64,000 nucleotides of DNA from Stenotrophomonas maltophilia (GCF_004920835.1 NZ_QFHO01000002.1:1-64000), one strand, 5' to 3'; shown: positions 1 to 8,337, counted from the first letter of the stretch. The notes: generated by a model not told the origin, from the sequence alone. Numbers and translations are program-made.

Positions 1-111
1 GTCAAGCAGGGCAAGCCGGGCAAGGTGGCTTTGGTCGCGGTGATGCGCAAGATGCTGGTGATCCTCAACGCCCGCAAAAGGGATGCGGAGGCCCAGATGG
101 CCTCCGCCTGA
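1..111 (+). pseudogene. IS110-family transposase, C-terminal end (partial at window edge)
   Basis: The first 111 bases read in one frame to a TGA and end in residues such as GKPGKVALVAVMRKMLVILN. This GK.KVAL.A.MRK.L.ILNA pattern is typical of the C-terminal domain of IS110-family (DEDD) transposases. Only the last 36 residues are in the window, so it cannot be said whether the element is intact. The downstream flank reaches a SMAG-type palindrome about 30 bp further on, which fits the known habit of some IS110 elements of inserting into REP-type palindromes. Marked as a fragment because the start is missing. Confidence 0.7.
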
Positions 112-141
112 CAAGACAGTTGCTACAGAAGGCCAAGGCAG

Positions 142-163
142 TCGGGCATGGCTCGACTCTACA
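142..163 (-). repeat. SMAG-like palindrome
   Basis: Read on the minus strand it starts GTAGAGTCGAG and folds back through CATG to CCCGACT, the GTAG-headed stem-loop pattern seen throughout this window. It lies between the IS110 end and the stop of smpB and is the only structure in that gap that could act as a 3' end for smpB. Confidence 0.6.
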
Positions 164-181
164 TGGTCATGTGCAAGGGCC

Positions 182-685
182 TTACGCGTCGCGGTTACCG
201 CGACGCATCACGCGCTGCTTCTCGATCGCCCAGTCACGATCCTTGGCGGCATCGCGCTTGTCGTGGGTCTGCTTGCCCTTGGCCAGCGCCACTTCCAGCT
301 TGATCTTGTTCTTGCTCCAGTACATCGCCGTTGGCACGATCGTGTAGCCATCACGCTCGACCTTGCCCACCAGCTTGTCGATCTCGCTCCGGTGCAGCAG
401 CAGCTTGCGCTCGCGCCGGTCATTGGCCACCACATGGGTCGAGGCCTGGATCAACGGGGTGATCTGCGCGCCGATCAGGAAGATCTCACCATCCTTGACG
501 TAGGCGTAGGCGTCGACGATGTTGCCGCGGCCAGCACGGATCGACTTCACTTCCCAGCCCTGCAGGGCCAGGCCGGCCTCGAAGCGATCTTCGATGTGGT
601 ACTCGTGACGGGCACGCTTGTTCAACGCGATGGTTTTGTTGGCCGTCGCGCTCTTTGCTTTATCCTTGCCGCTGTTCTTGCTCAT
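182..685 (-). CDS. smpB: SsrA (tmRNA)-binding protein SmpB
   Basis: This 167-residue protein matches SmpB, which binds tmRNA and delivers it to stalled ribosomes for trans-translation. The family core is visible: [20 protein letters not shown] near residues 22-41, [14 protein letters not shown], and the basic C-terminal tail beginning near residue 131 ([16 protein letters not shown]) that inserts in the empty mRNA channel. The ATG at 685 follows GGAG at a longish distance, and a GACAAT hexamer sits six bases before it, so a leaderless message is also possible. It is divergent from ratA. No tmRNA gene is seen in the short stretch downstream. Confidence 0.95.
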   Translation of the reverse strand: MSKNSGKDKAKSATANKTIALNKRARHEYHIEDRFEAGLALQGWEVKSIRAGRGNIVDAYAYVKDGEIFLIGAQITPLIQASTHVVANDRRERKLLLHRSEIDKLVGKVERDGYTIVPTAMYWSKNKIKLEVALAKGKQTHDKRDAAKDRDWAIEKQRVMRRGNRDA

Positions 686-742
686 TTCCGTATTGTCTCC
701 GATTCGGGCCCGCCCGGTCGATTGCCGAAACGTCCTGTATTC

Positions 743-1168
743 ATGCCAACTATCCGCCGCAGCGCCCTGGTCGAACATTCGGCCGCACGCATGTTCGACC
801 TGGTCAACGATGTCCAGGCTTATCCGCGCCGCTTCCGCTGGTGCTCGGCTGCCCAGATCCTGGAGCAGGGCGAGGACCGCCTTGTCGCGCGCCTGGACCT
901 GGGCCTGGGCTCGTTCAGTACCTGGTTCCAGACCGAAAACACCCTGCAGCGCCCGCACAGCATCGACATGCAGCTGCGTGACGGTCCGTTCAAGCAACTG
1001 CACGGCCGCTGGGAATTCCATGTGCTGGCCGAGGATGCCTGCAAGGTGACCCTGACCCTGGAGTTCGAGCCCAGCTCGCGGCTGCTTGGCCCGGCATTGG
1101 CGATCGGCTTCCAGGGGCTGGCCGACCGCATGGTCAACGACTTCGTCCGCGTCGCCGACGAGGCCTGA
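743..1168 (+). CDS. ratA: RatA/COQ10-like START-domain protein
   Basis: The 141-residue product belongs to the RatA (YfjG, PasT) family of small START-like proteins, related to mitochondrial COQ10 ubiquinone-binding proteins. E. coli RatA has been reported to block 70S ribosome assembly, and a respiratory quinone-chaperone role has also been proposed. Family features seen are the N-terminal [16 protein letters not shown] segment and the C-terminal [11 protein letters not shown] helix. The ATG at 743 gives the usual family length. It is followed three bases later by rnfH, the same pair as ratA-ratB in enterobacteria, and is divergent from smpB as in many gammaproteobacteria. Confidence 0.9.
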   Translation: MPTIRRSALVEHSAARMFDLVNDVQAYPRRFRWCSAAQILEQGEDRLVARLDLGLGSFSTWFQTENTLQRPHSIDMQLRDGPFKQLHGRWEFHVLAEDACKVTLTLEFEPSSRLLGPALAIGFQGLADRMVNDFVRVADEA

Positions 1169-1171
1169 ACG

Positions 1172-1429
1172 ATGATCGAGGTCGAGGTGGTGCTGGCCTG
1201 GCCGCGACAGGTGCTCTCGCGCCGGCTGCAGCTGGAAGAGGGCGCCACCGTGGCTGAAGCCATTGTCGCTGCCGCGTTGGAAGGCAGTGCTGGATGCCCG
1301 GCCGTGGCCGTGCACGGCGTACTGGCGCGCCCGCAGCAGGTACTGCTGGATGGCGACCGCATCGAGCTGCTACGCCCGCTGCTGGCCGACCCCAAGGACA
1401 ACCGCCGGCGTCGCGCGCTCGGCGGTTGA
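1172..1429 (+). CDS. rnfH: RnfH-family ubiquitin-like protein (RatB)
   Basis: An 85-residue acidic protein with the beta-grasp RnfH/RatB/PasI fold: an N-terminal [10 protein letters not shown] strand, the ATVAEAI helix start, and the C-terminal [19 protein letters not shown] motif that marks the family. Its biochemical role is unsettled; PasI is described as partner or antitoxin of PasT in some enterobacteria. The gene starts three bases after ratA and is almost certainly co-transcribed. It converges on bamE with only 36 bases between stops. Confidence 0.88.
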   Translation: MIEVEVVLAWPRQVLSRRLQLEEGATVAEAIVAAALEGSAGCPAVAVHGVLARPQQVLLDGDRIELLRPLLADPKDNRRRRALGG

Positions 1430-1465
1430 TTCCCGCAACCCGTCCGCGTGGACGGGCAGGGGGCC

Positions 1466-1858
1466 TCAGCGGCCCTTCTTCTTCTTGTCCTTCGGCAGGT
1501 TGCGGCCGAACTGGCGGACGGTCTGCTGGGCCAGGGCCTTGTCGTTGCCCGGGAAATACTCGCCTTCCCAACGGGTCACGTTGTCGTTCTCGAAGAACAC
1601 GGTGAAGTTCTTCACCTCGGTACGGCCGAGGCGGTTCACGCGCTGGCTGGCGGTGTAGTCCCAGCGCTGCGCATGGAACGGGTCGGGAATGGACGGGGTG
1701 CCCAGCAGCGCGGTGACCTGCTGCTTGCTTTGCCCGACCTGCAGCTTGGCCACGGCATCTTCCCGGATCAGGTTGCCCTGATAGATGGGTTGCTTGTAGA
1801 TGATGCCGCACCCGGTGGTGGACAGGGCGACGGCGGCGACCAACAGGAGATTGCGCAT
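1466..1858 (-). CDS. bamE: Outer-membrane assembly lipoprotein BamE (SmpA/OmlA)
   Basis: A 130-residue lipoprotein with a short signal peptide ending in the lipobox STTGC (Cys 17). The SmpA/OmlA fold follows: KLQVGQSKQQVTALLGTPS, a tryptophan-containing strand, and NFTVFFENDNVTRWEG. BamE is the small lipoprotein of the BAM complex that folds beta-barrel proteins into the outer membrane. A lysine-rich tail (KDKKKKGR) ends the protein. It is divergent from fur, with a 103 bp shared regulatory region. In Xanthomonas the same gene, omlA, also lies next to fur. Confidence 0.93.
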   Translation of the reverse strand: MRNLLLVAAVALSTTGCGIIYKQPIYQGNLIREDAVAKLQVGQSKQQVTALLGTPSIPDPFHAQRWDYTASQRVNRLGRTEVKNFTVFFENDNVTRWEGEYFPGNDKALAQQTVRQFGRNLPKDKKKKGR

Positions 1859-1961
1859 CGGGACTGGCGGTTGGGGAAATCAAACCGATGATACACTCCC
1901 GGCGTGCCACCGCGACCCAATCCGAGGCAGCTGGCGCTAAATCGCCAATGAACGGAGACCT

Positions 1962-2369
1962 ATGGAAACCCACGACCTGCGTAAAGTCGGCCTGAAGGTG
2001 ACCCATCCGCGGATGCGGATCCTGGCGCTGCTCGAGCAGCGCAACGCCCAGCACCACATGACCGCCGAAGATATCTACCGCCAGCTCCTCGAGCACGGCG
2101 ACGAGATCGGCCTTGCCACGGTGTACCGGGTGCTGACCCAGTTCGAGGCCGCCGGCCTCGTGCTCAAGCACAATTTCGAAGGCGGCCAGGCCGTCTACGA
2201 GCTGGACCGTGGTGGCCACCATGACCATATGGTCGACGTGGACAGCGGCAAGATCATCGAGTTCGAAAGCCACGAGATCGAGGAGCTGCAGCGCAAGATC
2301 GCAGCCGACCACGGCTACGAGCTGGAAGAGCACTCGCTGGTGCTGTACGTGCGCAAGAAGCGCAAGTAG
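1962..2369 (+). CDS. fur: Ferric uptake regulator Fur
   Basis: A 135-residue Fur protein, the iron-responsive repressor. The N-terminal winged helix carries GLKVTHPRMRILALLE and the recognition helix IGLATVYRVLTQFEAAGLV. The dimerisation domain carries the metal-site signature GGHHDHMVDVDSGKIIEF. There is no CxxC structural zinc pair in the C-terminal part; the protein ends YVRKKRK, as in other xanthomonads. The start is preceded by CGGAGACCT, a good ribosome-binding site. A strong terminator follows 28 bases after the stop. Confidence 0.97.
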   Translation: METHDLRKVGLKVTHPRMRILALLEQRNAQHHMTAEDIYRQLLEHGDEIGLATVYRVLTQFEAAGLVLKHNFEGGQAVYELDRGGHHDHMVDVDSGKIIEFESHEIEELQRKIAADHGYELEEHSLVLYVRKKRK

Positions 2370-2397
2370 GCCGTTCCGGCCAGCTGGATGCGACAAG

Positions 2398-2422
2398 ACC
2401 CCGGGCCTGCCCGGGGTTTTTC
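2398..2422 (+). terminator. Rho-independent terminator of fur
   Basis: The sequence ACCCCGGGCCTGCCCGGGGT forms a GC-rich stem and is followed by a run of T residues. Confidence 0.85.
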
Positions 2423-2428
2423 GTTGAT

Positions 2429-2469
2429 GGGGTCAGTGCCCTTTCCCTGCGGGAAGGGGATCCGACCCC
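2429..2469. repeat. GGGGTC-type intergenic hairpin overlapping a gene end
   Basis: A 41 bp imperfect palindrome, GGGGTCAGTGCCCTTTCC then CTGC then GGGAAGGGGATCCGACCCC. A related perfect hairpin lies at 32191-32233. Here it contains the stop codon and last residues of the SGNH hydrolase gene read on the minus strand. It may serve as the 3' end of that transcript. Confidence 0.7.
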
Positions 2470-3689
2470 GGCCTGCCCAGCACGGCGTCCAGATCCACCG
2501 CCTCGGCCATCGCCTGGTTGCCCGCATCGCCCGGGTGCAGGTGGTCGCCGGAGTCATAGGCGGCAGCCATCCGTGACGGATCCGCCGGGTCGCGCAGGGC
2601 GGCATCCAGATCGATCACCGCATCGAACGGGCTCCCGGTACGCAGCCAGGCATTGAGCTGCTGGCGCAGCGCTTCTTTTTCCGGCTGGTAGTAGTCGTCC
2701 AGCGGCGTGCCGGGCAGGGCGCCGGCGAACGGCGTCAGGGTGGCAACCAGAATGCGCAGGCCCCGGCCACGGGCCTGGTCGGCCAAGGCGCGATAGCCAG
2801 CCTGCAGTTCGGCCAGCGTTGGCCGCACCTGGTTCCGGGCGAAGGCGGTACCGGGCCAGCTGATGTCGTTGATGCCGATCAGCACGATCACGCTGGCCAC
2901 GCCCGCTTGGTCCAGCGCGTCACGCTGGAAGCGACTGAGGGCGGCGTCCCCCATCCCGTCGCGCAGCAACCGGCCACCGGAGATGCCGGCGTTGACCACG
3001 GCCACGCCTTGCGGTGCCAGGCGCGCCGCCAGATGGTCGGTCCAGCGCTGGTCCTGGTCGAGGCTGGCGGTAGCGCCGTCGGTGATTGAATCGCCGATCA
3101 CCACCACGCTGCGCGCGCTGGCCGCCGCCTCGACCTCGATGCCGGTCAGGAACAACCGGGCAGTGCTGGGGCTGGCCCGCTGCAGGTCGAGGGTTCGGCT
3201 CTGGTCGCCTTCGGCGATCCAGCTGGTCTGGCGGCCGTCCCAATGGAAGGTCTGCAACGGGATTGGTCCGGGCACGTAGACGCTGACCTGCAGGGCCTGG
3301 CGGTGTTTGGTGGCCAGTGGCAGAGGATCGCTCAGCCGTTCCTGGCCGGGGGCGATCAGCACGCCGGGCTGGCCGTCGAAACGGAGTGGCTGCGGCGTTG
3401 CGCCTGCCTGTGCCGCCACACTCGCCGCTCCGATCCGCAGCGGCTGGGTGCCGTAGGCATTGCTCAGTCGCACCCGCAGCCGAGGGCCGCCCAGGCTGAT
3501 ACGCGCGGTCTGGCGGAAGGTCTGGTCATGCAGCTCGGCCGGAATAAGGGTGGGAAACAGGAAATCCGCGCCCCACACCCGCTGCGGGCTGGCCTGCCAG
3601 CTGGCGACCCAGTGCGGGGCAGGGGCGGCGCTGGCAGCGCCGGACAGGGTGATCAACGCGGCGGCGGTGAGCTGGCTGAAGCGGTTCAT
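2433..3689 (-). CDS. Secreted SGNH/GDSL-family hydrolase
   Basis: A 418-residue protein with a cleavable signal peptide (hydrophobic core TAAALITLSGAASA, likely cut near residue 22). It is a two-part SGNH hydrolase. The N-terminal half is a beta-sandwich-like region of about 180 residues. The catalytic domain starts at VVVIGDSITDG (Ser 201) and continues with block II GISGGRL, block III VLIGINDI and block V DHLHP (Asp and His). The substrate, an ester or acetylated glycan, cannot be told. The ATG at 3689 was chosen because it begins the signal peptide. The last ten or so residues (GSDPLPAGKGH) are encoded by an intergenic hairpin repeat. It is divergent from a LysR regulator, its likely controller. 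Confidence 0.88.
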   Translation of the reverse strand: MNRFSQLTAAALITLSGAASAAPAPHWVASWQASPQRVWGADFLFPTLIPAELHDQTFRQTARISLGGPRLRVRLSNAYGTQPLRIGAASVAAQAGATPQPLRFDGQPGVLIAPGQERLSDPLPLATKHRQALQVSVYVPGPIPLQTFHWDGRQTSWIAEGDQSRTLDLQRASPSTARLFLTGIEVEAAASARSVVVIGDSITDGATASLDQDQRWTDHLAARLAPQGVAVVNAGISGGRLLRDGMGDAALSRFQRDALDQAGVASVIVLIGINDISWPGTAFARNQVRPTLAELQAGYRALADQARGRGLRILVATLTPFAGALPGTPLDDYYQPEKEALRQQLNAWLRTGSPFDAVIDLDAALRDPADPSRMAAAYDSGDHLHPGDAGNQAMAEAVDLDAVLGRPGSDPLPAGKGH

Positions 3690-3733
3690 CGGGCAATCCC
3701 GGGAGGAGGGAGCGCCATGGTGATTCCGCAGTG

Positions 3734-3774
3734 ATCTGTGAACTAGACTGCGCATGGATAATCATCTGTGAACT
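3734..3774. promoter_or_regulatory. Paired direct repeats in the SGNH/LysR divergent region
   Basis: The 11-mer ATCTGTGAACT occurs at 3734-3744 and again at 3764-3774, exactly 30 bp apart, close to three helical turns, in the 97 bp between the two divergent starts. This is a plausible binding region for the adjacent LysR protein, although the sites are direct repeats and not the usual T-N11-A dyad. Inference only. Confidence 0.5.
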
Positions 3775-3786
3775 GTATTCATAGCC

Positions 3787-4704
3787 ATGGCACGACCCGA
3801 CATCAACCGATCCGGCGAACTGGAAGTGTTCGTGCGGGTGATCGAGACCGGTGGCTTTTCCGCCGCCGCCCGTACGCTGGACATGACGCCGTCGGCAGTC
3901 AGCAAGCTGGTGGCACGGCTGGAGCAGCGGCTGGGCACGCGCCTGCTGCAGCGTTCCACCCGCCAGCTGCAGCTGACCCCGGAGGGCTGCGCGTTCTATG
4001 AGCGTGGCCTGCGCGTGCTCGCCGACCTGGAGGAGGCCGAGCGTTGCGCCAGCGCGCATGCCGAGCCGCGCGGACGGCTGCGGGTCAATTCCAACGTGCC
4101 GTTCGGCCAGCATTTCCTGTTGCCGCTGCTGCCGGCGTTCCTCGAGCGCAACCCGCAGGTCGGGGTGGACCTGACCTTGAATGACGAGGTGATCGACCTG
4201 CTCGAGCAGCGCACCGACGTGGCCGTGCGCGCCGGCCCACTGAAGAGTTCCAGCCTGGTCGCGCGACGGCTGGGCGCAACGCGGATGATGATCGTGGCCG
4301 CACCGGCCTATGCGCAGCGGCACGGCCTGCCGCGCAACGCTGAAGAGCTGCTGTCGCACAACCGTCTGGACATCGGCCATGCGCGTGCGATGCAGGGCTG
4401 GCCATTGCTGCAGGAAGGGCGCGAGCGGATGCTGCTGCCCAGCGGCAATGCCCGCGCCAGCAACGGCAATGCACTGCGTCAGCTGGTGCTGGGGGGCTTG
4501 GGCATGGCGCGACTGGCGACCTATCAGGTGCAGGAGGACATCGCTGCCGGACGCCTGTTGCCGGTGCTGGAAGCGGCCAATCCCGGTGACCTCGAAGAGG
4601 TGCACGCAGTGTTCCTGGGGCAGGGCGGTTACCTGCCGCTACGCGTACGCGCGTTCCTCGATTTCCTGGTGGAAACGGTGGATCTGGCGCGGCCGTTGGG
4701 GTGA
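3787..4704 (+). CDS. LysR-family transcriptional regulator
   Basis: A 305-residue LysR-type regulator. The N-terminal helix-turn-helix is clear (GELEVFVRVIETGGFSAAAR, then MTPSAVSKLVARLEQRLG), followed by the linker helix and a periplasmic-binding-protein-like effector domain from about residue 95. The wording of the domain (R.NSNVPFGQHFLLPLLPAFL) places it in the CrgA/AaeR-like branch with many paralogues. It is divergent from the SGNH hydrolase gene and probably regulates it and itself. The effector is unknown. Confidence 0.9.
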   Translation: MARPDINRSGELEVFVRVIETGGFSAAARTLDMTPSAVSKLVARLEQRLGTRLLQRSTRQLQLTPEGCAFYERGLRVLADLEEAERCASAHAEPRGRLRVNSNVPFGQHFLLPLLPAFLERNPQVGVDLTLNDEVIDLLEQRTDVAVRAGPLKSSSLVARRLGATRMMIVAAPAYAQRHGLPRNAEELLSHNRLDIGHARAMQGWPLLQEGRERMLLPSGNARASNGNALRQLVLGGLGMARLATYQVQEDIAAGRLLPVLEAANPGDLEEVHAVFLGQGGYLPLRVRAFLDFLVETVDLARPLG

Positions 4705-4709
4705 GCCTG

Positions 4710-4818
4710 GTAGTGCCGGCCGTTGGCCGGCAACCTCACGATCTTCGCCCAACCGCGTCGGGGTGCCGGCCAGCGGCCGGCACTACCGTGCGGAAGTCGA
4801 GCATGGCCCGACGCTACA
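4710..4818. repeat. Cluster of three SMAG-like palindromes
   Basis: Unit one (4710-4735) starts GTAGTGCCGGCC and folds on itself. Unit two (4763-4786) is the same type in inverse orientation ending CACTAC. Unit three (4798-4818) is an inverse unit ending GACGCTAC. The first two can pair into one long hairpin. The cluster separates the convergent lysR and recN genes and may form both 3' ends. Confidence 0.8.
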
Positions 4819-4828
4819 AAAGCGGGCC

Positions 4829-6490
4829 TCAGACCTGCAGCAGCTTGCGTGCGGCGGCGCGCGCTTCCTTGCTCACTTCCACGCCGCCGAGCATGCGTGC
4901 CAGTTCTTCTTCGCGCGCCTTGCTGTCCAGCTTTTCCACTGCGCTCTGGGTCATGCCTTCCACCGGCGCCTTGCTGACCCGGTAGTGCGCATGGCCCTTC
5001 GAGGCGACCTGCGGCAGGTGGGTCACGCACAGAACCTGGCGCTTCTCGCCAAGCGCACGCAGCTTCTGCCCGACGATGTCAGCCACCGCGCCGCCGATGC
5101 CGGAGTCGACCTCGTCGAACACCATGGTCGGCACCGCATCCAGGTCCAGCGCGGCCACTTCGATGGCCAGCGAGATGCGCGACAGTTCACCGCCGGAGGC
5201 CACCTTGCGCAGCGCGCGCGGCGGTTGGCCGGCGTTGGCCGCGACCAGGAATTCCACGCGTTCGGCACCCTGCGGATCGGGCTTGCCGGCGTCCTGCGGC
5301 TCCAGCTCGATCAGGAACTGGCCGCCGCCCATGCCCAGCTCGGCAATAATGCCGGAGGTGGTGGCCGACAGTTCGGCAGCAGCGCTGCGGCGGCTGGCGG
5401 ACAGTACGTCGGCCTGTACGCGCCAGGCGGCGGCGGCCTTGTCGATCTCGCCGGCCAGGCGCTGCAGGCGCTCGTCGGCGCCACGCAGCTGTTCCACTTC
5501 GGCATGCATGCGCTCGCGCTGCGCGCCCAGCTCGTCCATCGGCACGCGGTGCTTGCGGGCCAGGTCGTGCAGTCGGCCGAGGCGACGCTCGTTCTCTTCG
5601 AACTGCTCGGGGTCGGCATCGAGGTCATCGTGCACCCGGTCCAGCAGCGAAAGGGCTTCGTGCAGCTGGATCGAGGCGTTCTCGATCAGGCCGTCCACCT
5701 CGCCCAGGCGCGGGTCGTGCTCGATCAGCCTCGACAGCTCATGGCGGACCTGTTGCAGCAGGTCCAGTGCGGAACTGCCGTCGTCGCCGTTGAGCTGGTT
5801 GCTGGCCGCCTGGCAGGCGCTCAACAGGGCGCTGGCATGGGCCTGGCGGCGGTGGCTGGCGCCGAGTGCGGTGATCGACTCCGGCTCCAGGTCCTCGCGG
5901 TCGAGCTCGCGCAGCTGGTGTTCGAGGAAGCCGATCCGGTCACTGACGTCGCCCTGTTGCGACAGGGCAAGCGATTCGTCGACCAGCGTCTGCCAGGCGG
6001 CGGCGGCACGGCGCACCTGGCGGCGCTCGTCCTCGTTGCGGGCATAGGCGTCGAGCAGGGCCAGCTGCGACGGACGCGTCAGCAGGGCCTGCTGCTCATG
6101 CTGGCCATGGATTTCGACCAGCAATCCGGCCAGGTCCGCCAGCTGTGCCAGCGTCACCGGGCGGCCGTTGATCCACGAACGTGAACCGCCATCGGCGCGG
6201 ATCACCCGCCGCAGCTGGCACTGTTCCTCATCGTCCAGCTCGTTGTCGGCCAGCCACTGGCGTGCGGCCTGCAGCTGGTCCAGCGCGAATTCGGCGGAAA
6301 GCTCGGCGCGCGCGGCACCGTGGCGGACCACGCCACTGTCGGCGCGGAGGCCGGACAGGAAGCCCAGGGCGTCGACCATCAGCGACTTGCCGGCGCCGGT
6401 CTCGCCTGAAACGACCGTCATGCCGGGCCCGAACTCCAGTTCGGTGGCGCGGACAACGGCAAAATCCTTGATCGAAAGATGTCTGAGCAT
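4829..6490 (-). CDS. recN: DNA repair protein RecN
   Basis: A 553-residue SMC-like ATPase, the same length as E. coli RecN, acting in double-strand break repair and recombination. Walker A is GETGAGKS (residues 29-36). A long central coiled-coil region rich in Glu, Arg and Leu runs from about 160 to 370. The C-terminal lobe has the signature and Walker B region (SGGELSRISLAIEV, then VFDEVDSGIGGAVADIVG). The ATG at 6490 begins the conserved MLRHLSIKDFAVV. It is divergent from hrcA with 114 bp between. No obvious LexA box is seen there. Confidence 0.96.
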   Translation of the reverse strand: MLRHLSIKDFAVVRATELEFGPGMTVVSGETGAGKSLMVDALGFLSGLRADSGVVRHGAARAELSAEFALDQLQAARQWLADNELDDEEQCQLRRVIRADGGSRSWINGRPVTLAQLADLAGLLVEIHGQHEQQALLTRPSQLALLDAYARNEDERRQVRRAAAAWQTLVDESLALSQQGDVSDRIGFLEHQLRELDREDLEPESITALGASHRRQAHASALLSACQAASNQLNGDDGSSALDLLQQVRHELSRLIEHDPRLGEVDGLIENASIQLHEALSLLDRVHDDLDADPEQFEENERRLGRLHDLARKHRVPMDELGAQRERMHAEVEQLRGADERLQRLAGEIDKAAAAWRVQADVLSASRRSAAAELSATTSGIIAELGMGGGQFLIELEPQDAGKPDPQGAERVEFLVAANAGQPPRALRKVASGGELSRISLAIEVAALDLDAVPTMVFDEVDSGIGGAVADIVGQKLRALGEKRQVLCVTHLPQVASKGHAHYRVSKAPVEGMTQSAVEKLDSKAREEELARMLGGVEVSKEARAAARKLLQV

Positions 6491-6548
6491 GGGTAAGGGG
6501 TATCAGCAGCCGCGCAACGCTAGCACGTGGGCGAGGGAGGTCCAATGA

Positions 6549-6576
6549 CTTGCCAAGGTGATGCGCCGCCATTATC
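6549..6576 (+). promoter_or_regulatory. Sigma-32-like heat-shock promoter upstream of hrcA
   Basis: CTTGCCA (6549-6555), a 13-base spacer, then CCATTAT preceded by CG resembles the sigma-32 consensus CTTGAAA-N13/14-CCCCATNT. It lies about 30 bp before the hrcA start. A sigma-70 reading (TTGCCA, 17 bp, TATCTA) is also possible in the same bases. No CIRCE inverted repeat was found nearby. Confidence 0.55.
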
Positions 6577-6604
6577 TAGTGTCCGTGTCTCACAGGTTGA
6601 TTCC

Positions 6605-7669
6605 ATGCACGGTTCTCCCGACCAGCTTGCCCCGCGTGCGCGCCATCTGCTGCGCACGCTGATCGCGCGTTACATCCAGGACGGCGAGCCGGTCGGCTCG
6701 CAGACGCTGGCGCGCGTGGCCGGCCTGGAGGTCAGCCCGGCCACCATCCGCAACATCCTTGGCGACCTCGAAGACCTGGGGCTGCTGGCGTCGCCGCATA
6801 CCTCGGCCGGGCGCGTCCCGACCGCGCATGGCTACCGGGTGTTCGTCGACAGCCTGCTGCAGATGCAGCCGCCGGGCGAGGGCGAGCTGGCCCGCCTGCG
6901 TCAGGAACTGGCGGGCGGCGGCAGCACCCAGGCCCTGCTCGGCAGCGCCTCGGAACTGCTGTCGGCGATGAGCCACTTCGTCGGCGTGGTCAGCGCGCCA
7001 CGACGCGAGCAGTTCGCCTTCCGCCAGATCGATTTCGTGGCGCTGGATGGACGCCGGGTGCTGGCGATCCTGGTGTTCGCCGACAACGAGGTGCAGAACC
7101 GCGTCATCGAGACCCGTCAGGACTTCGCGCCAGGCCAGCTGGAGCAGGTCGCCAACTACCTCAATGCCCATTTCGCCGGCCTGCCGATGGCCGAGATCCG
7201 TACCCGCCTGCTGCTGGAGCTGCGCGACGCCCGCTCGGAGCTGGAGCAGCTGCTGGCGCACAGCATCGAGCTGGCCGAGCAGGCCCTGCAGCCGCCGGCC
7301 GACGACATGCTGGTGGCCGGCCAGACCCGGCTGATGGGAGTACAGGACCTGTCCGACCTGGAGCGACTGCGTGAGCTGTTCGAGCTGTTTTCCAGCAAAC
7401 GCGAGATCCTGCAGCTGCTGGAGCGCACCATCCAGGCCCCGGGCGTGCGCATCTTCATCGGTGAGGAGACAGGGATGATGCCGCTGCAGGGCGTCTCGCT
7501 GGTCACCGCCCCGTACACCGCCAATGGCCAGGTGCTGGGCGTGCTGGGCGTGATCGGGCCCAAGCGGATGGCCTACGACCGCATGATCCCGCTGGTCCAG
7601 GCCACCGCCGATGTGCTCGGCGCGGCCTTTTCACCGGCCGGGCGTACTCCCGGAACATCCGACGCTTGA
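6605..7669 (+). CDS. hrcA: Heat-inducible transcription repressor HrcA
   Basis: A 354-residue HrcA, which represses heat-shock operons through CIRCE operators with GroEL as co-factor. The N-terminal winged helix is clear (PRARHLLRTLIARYIQDGEP, then SPATIRNILGDLEDLGLL and HTSAGRVPTAHGYRVFVD). The GAF-like and dimerisation parts follow. The ATG at 6605 was chosen because it gives the short N-terminus seen in Xanthomonas HrcA; an upstream in-frame ATG at 6545 would overlap the promoter. It is the first gene of hrcA-grpE-dnaK-dnaJ. Since no CIRCE is visible here, HrcA probably acts elsewhere, for example at groESL. Confidence 0.94.
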   Translation: MHGSPDQLAPRARHLLRTLIARYIQDGEPVGSQTLARVAGLEVSPATIRNILGDLEDLGLLASPHTSAGRVPTAHGYRVFVDSLLQMQPPGEGELARLRQELAGGGSTQALLGSASELLSAMSHFVGVVSAPRREQFAFRQIDFVALDGRRVLAILVFADNEVQNRVIETRQDFAPGQLEQVANYLNAHFAGLPMAEIRTRLLLELRDARSELEQLLAHSIELAEQALQPPADDMLVAGQTRLMGVQDLSDLERLRELFELFSSKREILQLLERTIQAPGVRIFIGEETGMMPLQGVSLVTAPYTANGQVLGVLGVIGPKRMAYDRMIPLVQATADVLGAAFSPAGRTPGTSDA

Positions 7670-7732
7670 AACGCAGCATCCCGCCCACACTAGGGTGGGT
7701 GGAGGCGGAGATTGACCGCCAGGGACCCAGAC

Positions 7733-8248
7733 ATGAACCACGAACATCCAGATATCGAATCCCAGCAGAGTGCCGCCGATGCGGCCGCCGCCGCCGGCGT
7801 GAGCGACGAAGTGGAGCGCCTGCGCGCCGAGCTTGAGCAGGTCAAGGCCGATGTACTGCGCGAACGCGCCGACCTCGAGAACCAGCGCAAGCGCGTTGCC
7901 CGCGACATCGAGCAGGCCCGCAAGTTCGCCAACGAGAAGCTGCTGGGCGAGCTGCTGCCGGTGTTCGACAGCCTGGATGCCGGCCTGAAGGCCGCCGGCG
8001 ATGATGCCCATCCGCTGCGTGAAGGCCTGGAGCTGACCTACCGGCAGCTGCTGAAGGTCGCCGGCGACAACGGCCTGGTCCTGCTGGACCCGACCGGCCA
8101 GCCGTTCAATCCGGAGCATCACCAGGCCATCAGCCAGGTGCCGACTCCGGGTGCCGCCCCGGGCAGCGTGGTGACCGTGTTCCAGAAGGGCTACCTGCTC
8201 AACGAGCGCCTGCTGCGGCCGGCGCTCGTGGTGGTGGCGGCCGACTGA
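7733..8248 (+). CDS. grpE: Nucleotide exchange factor GrpE
   Basis: A 171-residue GrpE, the ADP/ATP exchange factor of DnaK. The acidic N-terminus leads into a long helix ([40 protein letters not shown]), then the four-helix region with [12 protein letters not shown] and the C-terminal beta domain ([16 protein letters not shown], then [19 protein letters not shown]). The ATG at 7733 (MNHEHPD) was chosen over an upstream TTG because it matches the Xanthomonas start. It is second in the heat-shock operon, 63 bp after hrcA. Confidence 0.96.
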   Translation: MNHEHPDIESQQSAADAAAAAGVSDEVERLRAELEQVKADVLRERADLENQRKRVARDIEQARKFANEKLLGELLPVFDSLDAGLKAAGDDAHPLREGLELTYRQLLKVAGDNGLVLLDPTGQPFNPEHHQAISQVPTPGAAPGSVVTVFQKGYLLNERLLRPALVVVAAD

Positions 8249-8337
8249 CCCCCGCGGGGCCGGGAGGCGGGCACGGCCCGCGCCCGACCCGACGCTGAAC
8301 GCGCCGGACAACCGGAAACACAGCGTTCGGAGGATGG

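Noticed and set aside
112..181. Possible tmRNA gene (ssrA) beside smpB
   Set aside because: The stretch is only 70 bases and holds a palindrome; no tRNA-like acceptor or tag sequence is present.
182..1315. A 377-codon minus-strand frame extending smpB over ratA
   Set aside because: SmpB has a normal start at 685; the extension is antisense to the conserved ratA gene.
6491..6604. CIRCE operator for HrcA before the heat-shock operon
   Set aside because: No TTAGCACTC...GAGTGCTAA dyad or close variant was found in the gap or in the grpE-dnaK space.
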